DNA from: Barnesiella sp. An55
Lineage (GTDB): Bacteria; Bacteroidota; Bacteroidia; Bacteroidales; Barnesiellaceae
Direction: 5' to 3'
DNA length: 64,000 nt
Assembly: GCF_002161555.1 (NCBI RefSeq)
Contig: NZ_NFHZ01000017.1
Location: forward strand, 1 to 64,000
A program made the position numbers and the translations under genes. Positions 26,329 through 36,101 of the stretch are shown here, in pieces; within the stretch, counting starts at the first letter, position 1; every line of letters starts with the position of its first letter. The notes below the pieces were generated by a model. The model worked only from the letters and a program-made list of their open reading frames with translations. It did not search any database and was not told where the DNA came from.

Positions 26329-28674
26329 ATGAAAAGAACAATTACAAACCTAATCCTGACTACTGCGCTCTGGGCTGTTCTGCCGGTGGGCGCACAGCAA
26401 TGGGTTAACGAGCGCGTGCACGATCGGGTAGCCCCGACCGAAGAGGCACCGCGCATTTCGTTTGCCGGCAAGCAATCGATGCCGAATCTGTTCCGTTCGA
26501 CAGCGGCCAGTGTAACGGCCGACTTCAGCTGCCAGAGTGCGGGCAGTGCCGTGACGGTGTGGGAAGAAGATTTTGACGACGGTTCGGACGGTTGGACACT
26601 GACCAATACCGAAGATATTGTTTGGGAATTGAAAAACACTACCGGCGACGAGGCCTTTGCAGCTATCGACCCCGACGACGTGCAATCGTTCTTTGTCGGG
26701 GGGCCTTTACAAATGTATAGGCGTGGCATTGCTTCGGCTACCAGTCCGCAAATCGACGTGCCGGCCAATGCCATGCTGAAGGGCTATGTGGGTTTCAGCC
26801 AAAATATGGATAACTATTGCCGCTTGCATATCTCGGTATCGACCGACGCCTTTGCCACGTCGGAACTGCTGTGGAACAGCGGCGACGAGAACGGCGAGAA
26901 ACCCTGGCGCTGGCACGAATTTGCCGTGTCGCTCGAGAAGTATGCCGGGCAGCAGGTGCAGATACGTTTTACCTATACCGCCGGTTCGGACGACGACATG
27001 AACGTGGGTGGCTATATGGGCGACTTCTTCATCGACGGTTTGCAGATAACGGGTGTAGAAGCTGTTGAGCAGGTAGAGGTGACCACTGGCGAAGAGATAG
27101 CCTTTGCCGATATGTCGGCCGGGAATCCCACGGCCTGGCAGTGGTCGTTCCCCGGTGGAACACCGGCGACCTCGACCGAGCAGAATCCCCGGGTTTACTA
27201 CACCCGCGACGGAGTCTATGACGTGACCCTGACGGTGAGCAATGCCGACGGCAGCGATACCAAGACCCGCACCGCCTTTGTCAAGGTGACCGGTGTTGCC
27301 CCCGTGGCCCACATCCTGCCGCCTGCCACTTTCCGTTACAGCGAGACCCGTTTGCCCATGGTGGCTCCGCTGGTGGGTGTGCAGTATCACGACAACTCGA
27401 CGGGCTATCCCACCTCGTGGCAGTGGACCTTCGGTGGGGTGAGTCCCGAGTCGTATGCCCAGGTAACCTCGACCGAACAGAATCCTGTGGTGGCCTATAA
27501 CTTCCTGCACCAGCAGTCGGTAGCCCTCCAGGTGGCCAACGAGCACGGTGAGTCGGACGATGCCACCGATGTGTCGGTCGAATACAGCGGATTCATTACC
27601 AACTTCGAGCCGGGCGACCAACCGACCACCTTCGACATGGAAGATTGGGGTACCTTCCCCGGAACCAACACGATAGGTATTACGGCCTATGCCGAGAAGT
27701 TCTCCAAACCCTCGCGCCCCATTCTGGTATTTGGCGCCTATGTCTATTTCGTCACCGCTTCGGCCACAAGTCTCACCGACCAGATTGCCGATGTGGGCGT
27801 GCATCTCTATACCAGCGAAAACGGTTTGCCGGGCAAGAAGCTCGACTCGACCTGGTGGCGGGTGTTCGAGTTGGATACTCCCTCGGGTGGTACGATGGTA
27901 GGCACCGCCTTTGAGTTCAATCCCAAGGTGGTCGATGACGAGTTCTTTATCGTGGTCGATGGTATCCCCGAGAAGAACGACAGCGTGGATGTGTCGTTTG
28001 CGATGGCCGAGTTCCGCGACCATGGCAACACGGCCTATATGTACAAAGAGGGCGAGTGGGTCGATGTGAGCACCTATTTCCCTGCCGGGGCCAATCATAC
28101 TTCCTATCTGATTATGCCCTCGATCGTGCACTCGGTCATGTCGCCCATCCCGACCGATCGTGAGCCGCTGGTAGTAGGCAAAGAGGCTGGTACGAGCAAA
28201 TATCCTTTCTTCTCGATATATGGCTACGAGACCCCAATCCAGAGCGATGCCGAATGGTGCCGCGTGGTGGGAAAACCCAATGGCCTCACCCTCGATACGC
28301 TGCTTATCTCGTATGATCGTCTGCCCGACGGTATCGACGAGCGGGTAGCTACCCTCACGATTAACGACAGTATATCGACCTACGACATTAAGGTGACGCA
28401 AAGTGTGAATGGCGTGAGTGCCGTCAAGACGGTAACCGAGGCTCCCATAACCCTCTGTCCATCGATTTTCGACCAGGAGGTAACGGTGCAGTTGCCTGAA
28501 AATTCCCGTCGATTGATGGTGGCCGATGAGAACGGGCGTGAGCTCTATCGGCGCGAACTGAATCCTCTCGAACGACAAGTAACCATCGATGCCTCGGGCT
28601 GGACGCCGGGAGCCTACTTCTTCAGGGTACTGGGCGAGCGTGAGGTGACCGTCGTCAAGGGATTGAAACGATAA
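26329..28674 (+). CDS. Secreted PKD-domain protein with T9SS sorting tail
   Basis: A 781-residue surface or secreted protein. The signal peptide ends near residue 22 (VGA-QQ). A jelly-roll domain of the cleaved-adhesin type follows (about 75-245, from WEEDFDDGSDGWTLTN). Two PKD domains are next (about 250-330 and 345-430, each with a Trp-Gln-Trp strand and a STEQNP turn). A second beta-sandwich (about 440-640) precedes the end. Residues about 700-781 form a type A T9SS sorting domain, ending in GAYFFRVLGEREVTVVKGLKR-like strands. No protease or hydrolase motif is visible, so binding or adhesion is the likely role. A promoter with a 170-base leader precedes it. Confidence 0.85.
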   Translation: MKRTITNLILTTALWAVLPVGAQQWVNERVHDRVAPTEEAPRISFAGKQSMPNLFRSTAASVTADFSCQSAGSAVTVWEEDFDDGSDGWTLTNTEDIVWELKNTTGDEAFAAIDPDDVQSFFVGGPLQMYRRGIASATSPQIDVPANAMLKGYVGFSQNMDNYCRLHISVSTDAFATSELLWNSGDENGEKPWRWHEFAVSLEKYAGQQVQIRFTYTAGSDDDMNVGGYMGDFFIDGLQITGVEAVEQVEVTTGEEIAFADMSAGNPTAWQWSFPGGTPATSTEQNPRVYYTRDGVYDVTLTVSNADGSDTKTRTAFVKVTGVAPVAHILPPATFRYSETRLPMVAPLVGVQYHDNSTGYPTSWQWTFGGVSPESYAQVTSTEQNPVVAYNFLHQQSVALQVANEHGESDDATDVSVEYSGFITNFEPGDQPTTFDMEDWGTFPGTNTIGITAYAEKFSKPSRPILVFGAYVYFVTASATSLTDQIADVGVHLYTSENGLPGKKLDSTWWRVFELDTPSGGTMVGTAFEFNPKVVDDEFFIVVDGIPEKNDSVDVSFAMAEFRDHGNTAYMYKEGEWVDVSTYFPAGANHTSYLIMPSIVHSVMSPIPTDREPLVVGKEAGTSKYPFFSIYGYETPIQSDAEWCRVVGKPNGLTLDTLLISYDRLPDGIDERVATLTINDSISTYDIKVTQSVNGVSAVKTVTEAPITLCPSIFDQEVTVQLPENSRRLMVADENGRELYRRELNPLERQVTIDASGWTPGAYFFRVLGEREVTVVKGLKR

Positions 28675-28698
28675 CGACCAGGCAAACGCAAAAGAGAT

Positions 28699-28745
28699 AA
28701 AGAGGTGTGTCGTGAGGAGAGACCCGTGGCGCACCTCTCTTTTGT
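28699..28745 (+). terminator. Terminator after the PKD protein
   Basis: The arms GAGGTGTG (28702-28709) and CGCACCTC (28730-28737), with extra pairs outside, enclose a 20-nt loop and are followed by TCTTTT. Confidence 0.65.
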
Positions 28746-28908
28746 TGTGATGTTACCCTGTATCGTGGGAATGATACAGAGTGTTACCCCCCCGATGCGG
28801 AGACCAGGAGGGTAAACCAATATTTTTTCTAAAAAAACGGGAGACGGTTGTAACAAATACGGATATATTTACGTCTCATCCATATACGAAACATTAATAC
28901 ACGAGACT

Positions 28909-30105
28909 ATGAGAAGATTTTTATGGCTGTTGCTTTTGCCCCTCTGTTTCGGGAGCTGGGCCGCCGAGAGTGACTGGAATGCCGATAGCGTGGTGGGTTA
29001 TTACCAGAACCAAGTAGTGCCGGTGATACAGAAGAGTTGGAAGAATCATGCGTTGGTCGAGAAGACCTACCGGCAGTTTTTCGACCGTTGCAAGTCGTTG
29101 CCCGACTCGGTGGTCGATCAGTGTTCGTGGTGTTTATCCGACTCCTATTACAACCTGGCCTGCTGCCAGTCGCTCAGAGGGCGCAAGCGGGCGGCGGTCG
29201 ATGCCTTCGAGCAGGCTATCCGGCACGGTTACTACGATTATGCCCATGTTCAGGAGGATACCGACCTGGACAATATTCGCAGCGACAAGCGTTTTCAGCG
29301 GCTTTTGGCCCAGTTGCGCGAGGTGGGCGATTTCAACTACATACTCCGCAAGTCGCCCGGCTATGACAACACTGCCTCTACCGACTCACTGCCGGCCTTT
29401 ACCTATATGGCTCCCAACGACAGCAACCTGGTGCGGGTGCGCCGCTACTTCAACCTCGACAGCATTGCGGGGGCAGGCGACGAAATCTCGAAAATCAAGA
29501 ATCTGCTGTTGTGGGTGCACAACACCATCCGTCACGACGGGTCGTCATACAATCCCGACGTGAAGAATGCCATTGCCATCTACGAAATCTGCAAGCGTGA
29601 AGACCGGGGCGTCAACTGCCGCATGATGGCGCAGATGCTCAACGAGTGCTACCTGGCCATGGGCTTCAAGTCGCGCTATGTCACCTGTCTGCCCAAGAGT
29701 TTTATCAACGATTGTCATGTGATCAACGCTGTCTATTCCTGCACCCTCGACAAGTGGTTGTGGATGGATCCCACCTGGGGCGCTTATGTGATGGACGAGA
29801 AGGGTAATCTGCTCGGCCTCTCGGAGGTGCGCGAACGGTTGAAAACGGGGCAGTTTGTCACGGTAAACGACGATGCCAACTGGAATCATCAAATGGCTTG
29901 CACGACCGATTACTACCTGAACTACTACATGAGCAAGAACCTCTATTATCTGCAATGCTCCGATATTAGCGGTTTCGACAACGAGACCTATGTCAAGGGG
30001 AAGCGGATGCCGCGATACGTCACCCTCGTGCCTGTGGGTGAACCTTATGGCAATTCGCTCAGCACCTCGAACGAGGCGTGGTTCTGGGCCTCGCCCTATA
30101 AATGA
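28909..30105 (+). CDS. Exported transglutaminase-like protein
   Basis: A 398-residue protein with a signal peptide (cleaved near residue 19, SWA-AES). The region about 70-140 resembles end-of-group TPR repeats. A transglutaminase-like cysteine fold follows: Cys in GVNCRMMAQM (about 243), His in DCHVINAVYS (about 271) and Asp in WMDPTWG (about 286) form the expected triad. Proteins of this kind are proteases, amidases or cross-linkers acting outside the cytoplasm; the reaction cannot be fixed here. It is a single gene with its own terminator at 30160-30189. Confidence 0.8.
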   Translation: MRRFLWLLLLPLCFGSWAAESDWNADSVVGYYQNQVVPVIQKSWKNHALVEKTYRQFFDRCKSLPDSVVDQCSWCLSDSYYNLACCQSLRGRKRAAVDAFEQAIRHGYYDYAHVQEDTDLDNIRSDKRFQRLLAQLREVGDFNYILRKSPGYDNTASTDSLPAFTYMAPNDSNLVRVRRYFNLDSIAGAGDEISKIKNLLLWVHNTIRHDGSSYNPDVKNAIAIYEICKREDRGVNCRMMAQMLNECYLAMGFKSRYVTCLPKSFINDCHVINAVYSCTLDKWLWMDPTWGAYVMDEKGNLLGLSEVRERLKTGQFVTVNDDANWNHQMACTTDYYLNYYMSKNLYYLQCSDISGFDNETYVKGKRMPRYVTLVPVGEPYGNSLSTSNEAWFWASPYK

Positions 30106-30115
30106 CGAGGGGAGT

Positions 30116-30285
30116 CACCCCACACTTCGATGCGGGGTCCAGCTTGGGGAATATGAACAGGGTGCACGAACCGTGCACCCTTTCTTTTTAGATGAGGAGA
30201 GTATCTCTTACCGGTATTCCTGCCCGAGTATTTTGGGATTCCGCGTCGGGGCGCGGAATGACAGAAGCGCCGCATCGGGTGCGGC
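30116..30285. repeat. Second cluster of intergenic hairpin repeats
   Basis: Palindromes at 30117-30138 (ACCCCACA with TGCGGGGT, inverted copy followed by CCAG), 30238-30259 (ATTCCGCG/CGCGGAAT, loop TCGGGG, then GACA) and 30269-30285 (GCCGCA/TGCGGC, loop TCGGG). They share loop and flank with the 22.85-23.0 kb cluster while the stems differ by paired changes. They lie on both sides of the terminator between convergent genes. Confidence 0.78.
30160..30189 (+). terminator. Terminator after the transglutaminase-like gene
   Basis: A 9-bp perfect stem (30160-30168 with 30172-30180, loop AAC) followed by TTTCTTTTT. Confidence 0.88.
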
Positions 30286-30291
30286 AGGACT

Positions 30292-30879
30292 TTAGAATTT
30301 TTTCAATTCGGTGTAGAGCCGCTGGATAGGCAACCCCATCACATTGTAGTAGCTGCCGTGCAGCCCGGTTACCCCGATGTAGCCAATCCACTCCTGCACG
30401 CCGTAGGCGCCGGCTTTGTCGAGCGGGCGGTAGCGATTGACATAGTAGTCTATTTCGTCGTCGGAGAGGAGCGCGAAATCGACCTCGGTCGATACGGCGA
30501 AGGAGACTTGTTTCTGCATCGAGGTGAGTGTCACCCCGGTGATGACTGTGTGCGTTTTGCCCGAGAGAGCCCGCAGCATGGCTTTGGCATCGGCCAGGTC
30601 GTGAGGCTTGCCATAGACTCGGCCGTCGAGCCACACGATGGTGTCGGCCGTGATGAGCAGGGTGTTGTCCTTCATTTGGTTGTGATAGGCGGCCGCCTTC
30701 TCTTGCGAGATGTAGAGGGGAATCTCTTCTCCCGACAGGGTGGCGGGATACGACTCGTCCACCTCGGGCAGAGCCGTCACGCGGTATTCGATGTCGAGTC
30801 CGGCCAGGAGCTCGCGGCGGCGGGGCGAATTGCTCGCCAGCAGTATTTCATATTTTTGCAGATTCGATAACATAGTCAA
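30292..30879 (-). CDS. maf: Maf-family nucleotide pyrophosphatase
   Basis: A 195-residue house-cleaning enzyme that hydrolyses dTTP, UTP or modified nucleoside triphosphates. The family motifs SNSPRRRELL (16-25), ITADTIVWLDG with catalytic Asp79, GKPHDLADAKAML and the C-terminal GVQEWIG are present. An alternative ATG two codons in (30873) is equally good. It is the last gene of the operon nitroreductase, DUF2520 protein, KdsC, Maf, with 17 bases separating it from kdsC. Confidence 0.94.
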   Translation of the reverse strand: MTMLSNLQKYEILLASNSPRRRELLAGLDIEYRVTALPEVDESYPATLSGEEIPLYISQEKAAAYHNQMKDNTLLITADTIVWLDGRVYGKPHDLADAKAMLRALSGKTHTVITGVTLTSMQKQVSFAVSTEVDFALLSDDEIDYYVNRYRPLDKAGAYGVQEWIGYIGVTGLHGSYYNVMGLPIQRLYTELKKF

Positions 30880-30896
30880 TCATTTTTGTCAGTTGG

Positions 30897-31421
30897 TTAC
30901 CAGCCGAACGCCTTCTTGTCGGCCATCCATTTGCCTTGAGCGCGCAACACCTGTTCGATGATGTCGCGGCCGCAACCCATGCCACCGCAAATGGGCGAGA
31001 TGTAGCGGGCTATCTGTTTGATTTCGGGAGCCGCATCGGCCGGACAGGCGGGCAATCCGGCCACTCGCATCACCTCGTAGTCGGGGATATCGTCGCCCAT
31101 GTACATCACCTCGTCGGCTTGCAGGCCACACTCGGCGAGCCACTGCTCGAATATCTTGATTTTCACGGCTGCGCCCATATAGACATGCGAGAGTCCCAGG
31201 CTCTCGAAGCGCTTGCGTACGGCCTCGGTGCGGCCACCAGTGATGATGGCCACGGGGTAGCCCAGCTTGGCGGCCAGCTGCAAGGCATATCCGTCTTTGA
31301 TATTGATTACCCGCATGGGCTCGCCCGAGGGGTGCAGAGGAATGGAGTCGGACGACAGCACGCCGTCCACGTCGAAAGCAAAGGCTTTTATTCGGGTAAG
31401 GTCGAAATCGGTTCGGCTCAT
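30897..31421 (-). CDS. kdsC: KdsC-type HAD phosphatase (KDO 8-phosphate phosphatase)
   Basis: A 174-residue HAD phosphatase that removes the phosphate from KDO 8-phosphate in lipopolysaccharide core synthesis. The nucleophile Asp17 and the acid Asp19 are in FDVDGVL, motif II is in AIITGG, and motif III/IV is [11 protein letters not shown]. The small size and absence of a cap domain fit the tetrameric KdsC class. Its ATG overlaps the stop of the DUF2520 gene by four bases, so translation is probably coupled. Confidence 0.92.
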   Translation of the reverse strand: MSRTDFDLTRIKAFAFDVDGVLSSDSIPLHPSGEPMRVINIKDGYALQLAAKLGYPVAIITGGRTEAVRKRFESLGLSHVYMGAAVKIKIFEQWLAECGLQADEVMYMGDDIPDYEVMRVAGLPACPADAAPEIKQIARYISPICGGMGCGRDIIEQVLRAQGKWMADKKAFGW

Positions 31422-32218
31422 GATTCTTGTTTTTTTTCGGGGTTATGAGTTTCGTGAATACTGCGGCTCATGAGGCTGTAAATCTCGCGCAGCGTAGGGT
31501 CGGCGAGCAGCGCCTCCTGTTTGGCAATGATGTTTTGGTCGTATCGGATGGCCGGGCCCGTCTGGGCATCGAAGGGCGACATGTCGGCTACCTTGGCGGC
31601 TGTTTCGCGGATGAGGGGCAGCATTGCTTCGAAGGGGAGTCCGTGCTCTTGGAGGATGCGGTCGCACAATACATAGAGGTGGTTGGTGAAGTTGCAGGCA
31701 AAGACGGCGGCCAGGTGCAGATATTTGCGCTGCTCCGAGTTGGCCCGATAGACCTTGCCCGAAAGCCGGGAGGCCAGGTGGTGCAGCAGCTCGGTGTCGG
31801 CTTCGCTGTTGGCCTCGATGAAGAAGGGGATATCGTCGAAATCGACCTCGCGCTCCTTGCTGAAAGTCTGCATGGGATAGAACACGCCGTAACGTGTCGA
31901 GTAAGGGCGGAACACTTCGCAATCGACGCTACCGGCCGTGTGGACCCACAGTCCCGTGTTGGCCGGCATACGGGCCAGCAGGTCGGGCAGAACCGAGTCT
32001 TTCACGGCAAAGATATAGAGGTCGCCGTCGGCAGGGAGTTGGGCCAGGTCGGTCGTGTAACGGCTGTGAGGAAGCCGGTCGCTCAACTGCCGGGCCGACT
32101 CTTCGGTGCGGCTATACACCCAGGCGGGAGTGAGCCCCTTTTTCTGCAAGGCCAGCGCCAGTTGGGTGGCCAGATTTCCGGCTCCGATGAGAATGATTTT
32201 CATATCGTTGTTGCTCAT
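31418..32218 (-). CDS. Rossmann-fold DUF2520 oxidoreductase-like protein
   Basis: A protein of about 266 residues. The N-terminal NAD(P)-binding motif reads [16 protein letters not shown], and a C-terminal helical DUF2520 domain follows (about 130-255, from [20 protein letters not shown]). Members resemble ketopantoate or pyrroline-5-carboxylate reductases, but the substrate is not known. The start is taken at the ATG that overlaps the nitroreductase stop (32218); another candidate start is at 32203. It ends with an ATGA overlap into kdsC. Confidence 0.85.
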   Translation of the reverse strand: MSNNDMKIILIGAGNLATQLALALQKKGLTPAWVYSRTEESARQLSDRLPHSRYTTDLAQLPADGDLYIFAVKDSVLPDLLARMPANTGLWVHTAGSVDCEVFRPYSTRYGVFYPMQTFSKEREVDFDDIPFFIEANSEADTELLHHLASRLSGKVYRANSEQRKYLHLAAVFACNFTNHLYVLCDRILQEHGLPFEAMLPLIRETAAKVADMSPFDAQTGPAIRYDQNIIAKQEALLADPTLREIYSLMSRSIHETHNPEKKQES

Positions 32219-32748
32219 CATTCCCATTTGCCTATGTGTACCTTTTCCCACATCATCTTCTCCTCGTCAAAGGGTTTGCGCTCCTCGTCCTTGTGGCCGA
32301 TGGAGAGGATGCAGAGCACGCCCATTGTCTCGGGGATGCCCAGGATGGAGCGCACGATATCTTCGGCCGGTTCGTCGTCGGCCCCGAATCGGTTGCGCAC
32401 CTGAATCCAGCAGTTACCCAGACCCAGATCGGCCGCTTGCAGTTGCATGAGTATGGCGGCAATCGAAGCATCTTCGACCCAGGTATCGGTGAGGGTCATG
32501 TCGGCCGTCACGACGATAGCCAGTGCCGCGCCCTCGATAGGCTTGGCTCCGGCAGTCTTGCAGGCTGCCAGACGGGCGAGAACCTCTTTATCTTCGACGG
32601 CGATGAACTCCCAAGGGGTACAGCGTTTCGACGAAGGGGCGAGCAGCCCCGCTTCGAGAATCAGCTTCACCGAGTCGGGCGACAGCGGCTGGTCGGTATA
32701 TTTGCGAATACTTCGGCGATGAATCAACAGGTCGTGCAGATTATTCAT
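32218..32748 (-). CDS. Nitroreductase-family flavoprotein
   Basis: A 176-residue FMN-dependent NAD(P)H oxidoreductase of the nitroreductase fold. The N-terminal HRRSIRKYTDQPL is the FMN-phosphate-binding motif. APSSKRCTPWEF and the later AADLGLGNCWIQVR are typical of the family. Physiological substrate unknown. It leads the four-gene operon with DUF2520, kdsC and maf, and has a TATCTTTG box at 32856-32863. Confidence 0.92.
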   Translation of the reverse strand: MNNLHDLLIHRRSIRKYTDQPLSPDSVKLILEAGLLAPSSKRCTPWEFIAVEDKEVLARLAACKTAGAKPIEGAALAIVVTADMTLTDTWVEDASIAAILMQLQAADLGLGNCWIQVRNRFGADDEPAEDIVRSILGIPETMGVLCILSIGHKDEERKPFDEEKMMWEKVHIGKWE

Positions 32749-32855
32749 AAGGGTAATGGTTTTAAGTGTTTGTATCTCTGAATAGACGGATGGTACCTCT
32801 CACCGGCTTTGGCCGTGTCATTATCGGTCACGAGGTGTGAGTCTCTTCCAGTAGC

Positions 32856-32863
32856 AAAGATAC
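32856..32863 (-). promoter_or_regulatory. -7 box of the nitroreductase-kdsC-maf operon
   Basis: TATCTTTG on the minus strand, 108 bases upstream of the ATG. The -33 element is unclear. Confidence 0.5.
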
Positions 32864-32998
32864 AAAACCTAATTTGTCCAGGGGGAATCTGAGAAAACTT
32901 TTTTCGATACTTTTCGGCGGGCGATATACTGAACGGCGCTTTTTTGCGTTTATTAAATGTGCCTTTGACAAACAGGGCACGGTGTGTATAGAACCTCG

Positions 32999-35413
32999 AT
33001 GAAATACAAGATATTACTCCTTTTTATCGCGATAGGTGCGGTACTCGAGCTGGCAGCGCAGGGCCGGGTGAAACTCACGGGCCGGGTGTATGACAGCGAC
33101 AATCAGCCCATCGAGCTGGCTACGGTGCGCGTGGCGGGTACGACCATGGGCACGATGACCGACCTGAAGGGCGAGTACCAGTTGTCGGTCCCTGCGAGTG
33201 ACTCGATTGTGGTTATCTATTCGTGTCTGGGTTACCGCGAGGAGCAACGTCAGTTGCTTAATCTCACGAAAGATGTATCGCTGTCGGTGCGGCTGAATAA
33301 AAATTCGAAGATGCTGAGCGAGGTGGTGGTGGCCACTCACCGCCGGCAGACCAGCACGTTGCAGACTATCGACACGAAAGACCTCAGACTGATGCCCGAT
33401 GCTTCGGGCGGCAGTATCGAGGCGATGCTTACCACCTTTGCCGGGGTGAACTCGAGCAACGAGTTGAGCTCGCAATACTCGGTGCGGGGCGGTAACTTCG
33501 ACGAGAATATTGTCTATATCAACGGTATAGAGGTCTATCGACCGCTCACGGTGCGGTCGGGGCAGCAGGAGGGGTTGAGTATCATCAACCCCGATATGGT
33601 GGGAGCCGTAGGCTTTTCGTCGGGCGGTTTCTCGGCCGAGTATGGCGACAAGATGTCGTCGGTGCTCGATATTATCTACAAGCATCCCGAAGCCTTCGAG
33701 GGGTCGGTGTCGGCCAGTTTCCTGGGGGCTACCGCCTCGATAGGGCAGAGCACCAAGAAGTTCTCGCAGCTGCACGGCATCCGCTACAAGACCAACTCCA
33801 CCCTGTTGAGTTCGCTCGATACCAAGGGCGAGTATGAGCCCTCGTTCTTCGATTACCAAACCTACCTCACCTATAAATTTGCTCCCAAGTGGGAGGCTTC
33901 GTTCCTGGGCAACATTGCCATCAACGACTACAAGTTCACTCCTCACGAGCGCAACACTTCGTTTGGTACGGCGACCAACGCCAAGCAGTTCAAGGTCTAT
34001 TTCGACGGTGGGGAACGCGACAAGTTCGAGACCTATTTCGGGGCTCTGTCGCTGAATTTCTTTCCCGACAAATATACCCAGTGGGCCCTGATGACCTCGG
34101 CTTTTGTCACCAACGAGCTGGTGACCTACGACATCTCGGGGCAGTATTGGCTCGACGAGCTGGCCGACACGGGCGATGGCGAGGGTACCGAGAACACGGG
34201 GGCGCTGGGTGTGGGCACCTACCACGAGCACGCTCGCAACCGCCTCAAGGCCTCGGTGATTGCCACCTCGATCAAGGGTGCTACCAAGCTGGGACAGAAT
34301 GAGCTGAAGTGGGGATTGACCCACCAGTATGAGCAGATTTACGACCGGGTGCGCGAGTGGGAGATGCGCGACTCGGCAGGCTATTCGCTGCCGCATACCG
34401 GCCAGTCGGTCGAGATGATCTACAACCTCTTTTCTCATCAGGACATGGAGAGCCATCGCCTCTCGGCCTATCTGCAAGATACCTATCGCCTGCGTACCTT
34501 GTGGGGACGCTTCATCTTCACGGGTGGTTTGCGGGCCTCGTATTGGGGATTCAACAAGGAGACCCTGGTGAGCCCCCGGGCCTCGATTACCTTTATCCCG
34601 GCCGCCAACGAGCAGATAACTACCCGTCTGGCCGGCGGACTCTATTACCAGGCTCCGTTTTACAAGGAGTTGCGCGACACGGTGTGCGATGCGGCCAACA
34701 ATTATGTGGTGCAGCTCAACCGCAATATCAAGTCGCAACGCTCGATTCACATCGTGCTTGGGGGCGACTACTCGTTCCGGGCGTTGGATAGGCCGTTCAA
34801 ATTCACGGCCGAACTCTATTACAAGAAGCTCGACAACCTCATTCCCTACGAGATTGACAACCTGCGGGTGTGGTATAGCGGGCAGAACGAGGCCAAGGGC
34901 TATGCGGCCGGTATCGACCTGAAACTCTTCGGACAGTTTGTGCCGGGAGTCGATTCGTGGCTCACCTTCTCGCTCATGAAAACGCAGGAGGAGATTGGGG
35001 GTGTGAAACTGCCCCGACCTACCGACCAGCGGTACAGCGTGGGCCTCTACTTCCAGGATTATGTACCCCGGTTCCCCAAATACAAATTCAGTCTGCGGGC
35101 CATCCTGGCCGACGGACTACCGGTAGGGTCGCCCCGCAAGGGACGGCAGGCGGGCTACTTCAGAGCTCCGGCTTACAAGCGTATCGATATCGGGGCCTCG
35201 CGTCTCCTGGTGGGAGGTGAGGACAAACTCCTGCAAAAGGGAATCTTCCGCAATCTCAAAAGCGTGTGGATAGGCATCGACGTCTTCAACCTCTTCGACA
35301 TCAGCAACGTGAACTCCTACTATTGGGTGACCGACATTACCAATGCCCAGTATGCCGTGCCCAACTATCTCACTCGTCGCCAGATAAATCTGCGGCTTTC
35401 GATCGATTTCTGA
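32999..35413 (+). CDS. TonB-dependent receptor with carboxypeptidase-like N-terminal domain
   Basis: A protein of about 804 residues, starting at MKYKILL (an in-frame GTG 15 bases earlier spoils the signal peptide). The signal peptide ends near residue 21 (LAA-QGR). A carboxypeptidase-regulatory-like beta domain follows (about 24-105), then a TonB plug (about 110-230, with YSVRGGNFDENIVYINGIEV) and a 22-stranded barrel to the C-terminus. It is shorter than SusC proteins and has no SusD partner, so it probably imports something other than a Sus-type glycan (inference). Confidence 0.9.
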   Translation: MKYKILLLFIAIGAVLELAAQGRVKLTGRVYDSDNQPIELATVRVAGTTMGTMTDLKGEYQLSVPASDSIVVIYSCLGYREEQRQLLNLTKDVSLSVRLNKNSKMLSEVVVATHRRQTSTLQTIDTKDLRLMPDASGGSIEAMLTTFAGVNSSNELSSQYSVRGGNFDENIVYINGIEVYRPLTVRSGQQEGLSIINPDMVGAVGFSSGGFSAEYGDKMSSVLDIIYKHPEAFEGSVSASFLGATASIGQSTKKFSQLHGIRYKTNSTLLSSLDTKGEYEPSFFDYQTYLTYKFAPKWEASFLGNIAINDYKFTPHERNTSFGTATNAKQFKVYFDGGERDKFETYFGALSLNFFPDKYTQWALMTSAFVTNELVTYDISGQYWLDELADTGDGEGTENTGALGVGTYHEHARNRLKASVIATSIKGATKLGQNELKWGLTHQYEQIYDRVREWEMRDSAGYSLPHTGQSVEMIYNLFSHQDMESHRLSAYLQDTYRLRTLWGRFIFTGGLRASYWGFNKETLVSPRASITFIPAANEQITTRLAGGLYYQAPFYKELRDTVCDAANNYVVQLNRNIKSQRSIHIVLGGDYSFRALDRPFKFTAELYYKKLDNLIPYEIDNLRVWYSGQNEAKGYAAGIDLKLFGQFVPGVDSWLTFSLMKTQEEIGGVKLPRPTDQRYSVGLYFQDYVPRFPKYKFSLRAILADGLPVGSPRKGRQAGYFRAPAYKRIDIGASRLLVGGEDKLLQKGIFRNLKSVWIGIDVFNLFDISNVNSYYWVTDITNAQYAVPNYLTRRQINLRLSIDF

Positions 35414-35423
35414 CGTCTCTCGG

Positions 35424-35939
35424 TTATTTCAGACGAATGTAGAACAACAGGTCGGTGATGCCATAGAGCAGTGTGGCCGCACCGAATGTGGCTACGATAA
35501 TGCGCTCGGTAGCCGAAAAAGGATTGAGCAAAATTTCTATACCGATGAGCAGGATAATGACAGGCAGCAGATAGGATACCCATCCCGCTTTTTGTTTGAT
35601 GGCCTTTTTGAGCGTGAGCAGATAGAGTAACTGATAGATTCCTATCAGAATGAGTGCACCCCCCAGTACATAGATCGTTACCCCGATATACCAGCTCGGC
35701 ACCAGAATGAGGGAGCATCCAAACAGTAGCAAGACCCCCGACATGACAGGAAACGGGGTTGTATCTTTTTGTTCGCCACTCAACAGATAGTACAAGATGG
35801 TATATAAACTGGGCACGCCTATGAGGATACCTGTGATCAGGAGTACCGTGGGCAGGGCGGCGTTGGGATAGAGCAGGAGCAACAGGCCTATTACGATGGA
35901 GGCGATGATGCGAATCAATGGTTTTTGAAAAGTAATCAT
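35424..35939 (-). CDS. DUF308 (HdeD-like) membrane protein
   Basis: A 171-residue protein with six predicted membrane helices arranged as three hairpins, the layout of the DUF308/HdeD family. The internal repeats G-x-L-L-x-L-x-P-x near residues 18-28 and 68-80 are typical. HdeD is linked to acid resistance in enterobacteria; no role is established here. It is convergent with the TonB receptor, 10 bases apart, and has an upstream duplicated promoter region. Confidence 0.85.
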   Translation of the reverse strand: MITFQKPLIRIIASIVIGLLLLLYPNAALPTVLLITGILIGVPSLYTILYYLLSGEQKDTTPFPVMSGVLLLFGCSLILVPSWYIGVTIYVLGGALILIGIYQLLYLLTLKKAIKQKAGWVSYLLPVIILLIGIEILLNPFSATERIIVATFGAATLLYGITDLLFYIRLK

Positions 35940-36069
35940 ATCACTCGTTACGGATTAATCGGTTTTCTTTATGTAAACAAAAAAGATAGCGAAAGGTGAG
36001 AGCCGGGGAAAACCGAAAACACAGTTTTCGAAGTTTGACTATGCTGAACCGCATCCTATCTTCGTGAAA

Positions 36070-36101
36070 CAAAGATAGCGAAAGGTTAGCGTTGGGGCAA
36101 A
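36070..36101 (-). promoter_or_regulatory. Promoter toward the DUF308 gene
   Basis: On the minus strand TTTG (36098-36101), a 20-nt spacer and TATCTTTG (36070-36077). The transcript would have a 130-base leader. A degenerate second copy of the promoter sits at about 35978-36010. Confidence 0.75.

Noticed and set aside
26707-28734. 675-codon minus-strand frame opposite the PKD protein gene
   Set aside because: An antisense shadow caused by G/C-rich codons; rich in His, Gly and Arg without domain structure, while the + strand has signal peptide, PKD repeats and sorting tail.
33014-34750. 578-codon minus-strand frame opposite the TonB receptor
   Set aside because: Antisense shadow with no signal peptide or domain; the + strand product is a clear TonB receptor.
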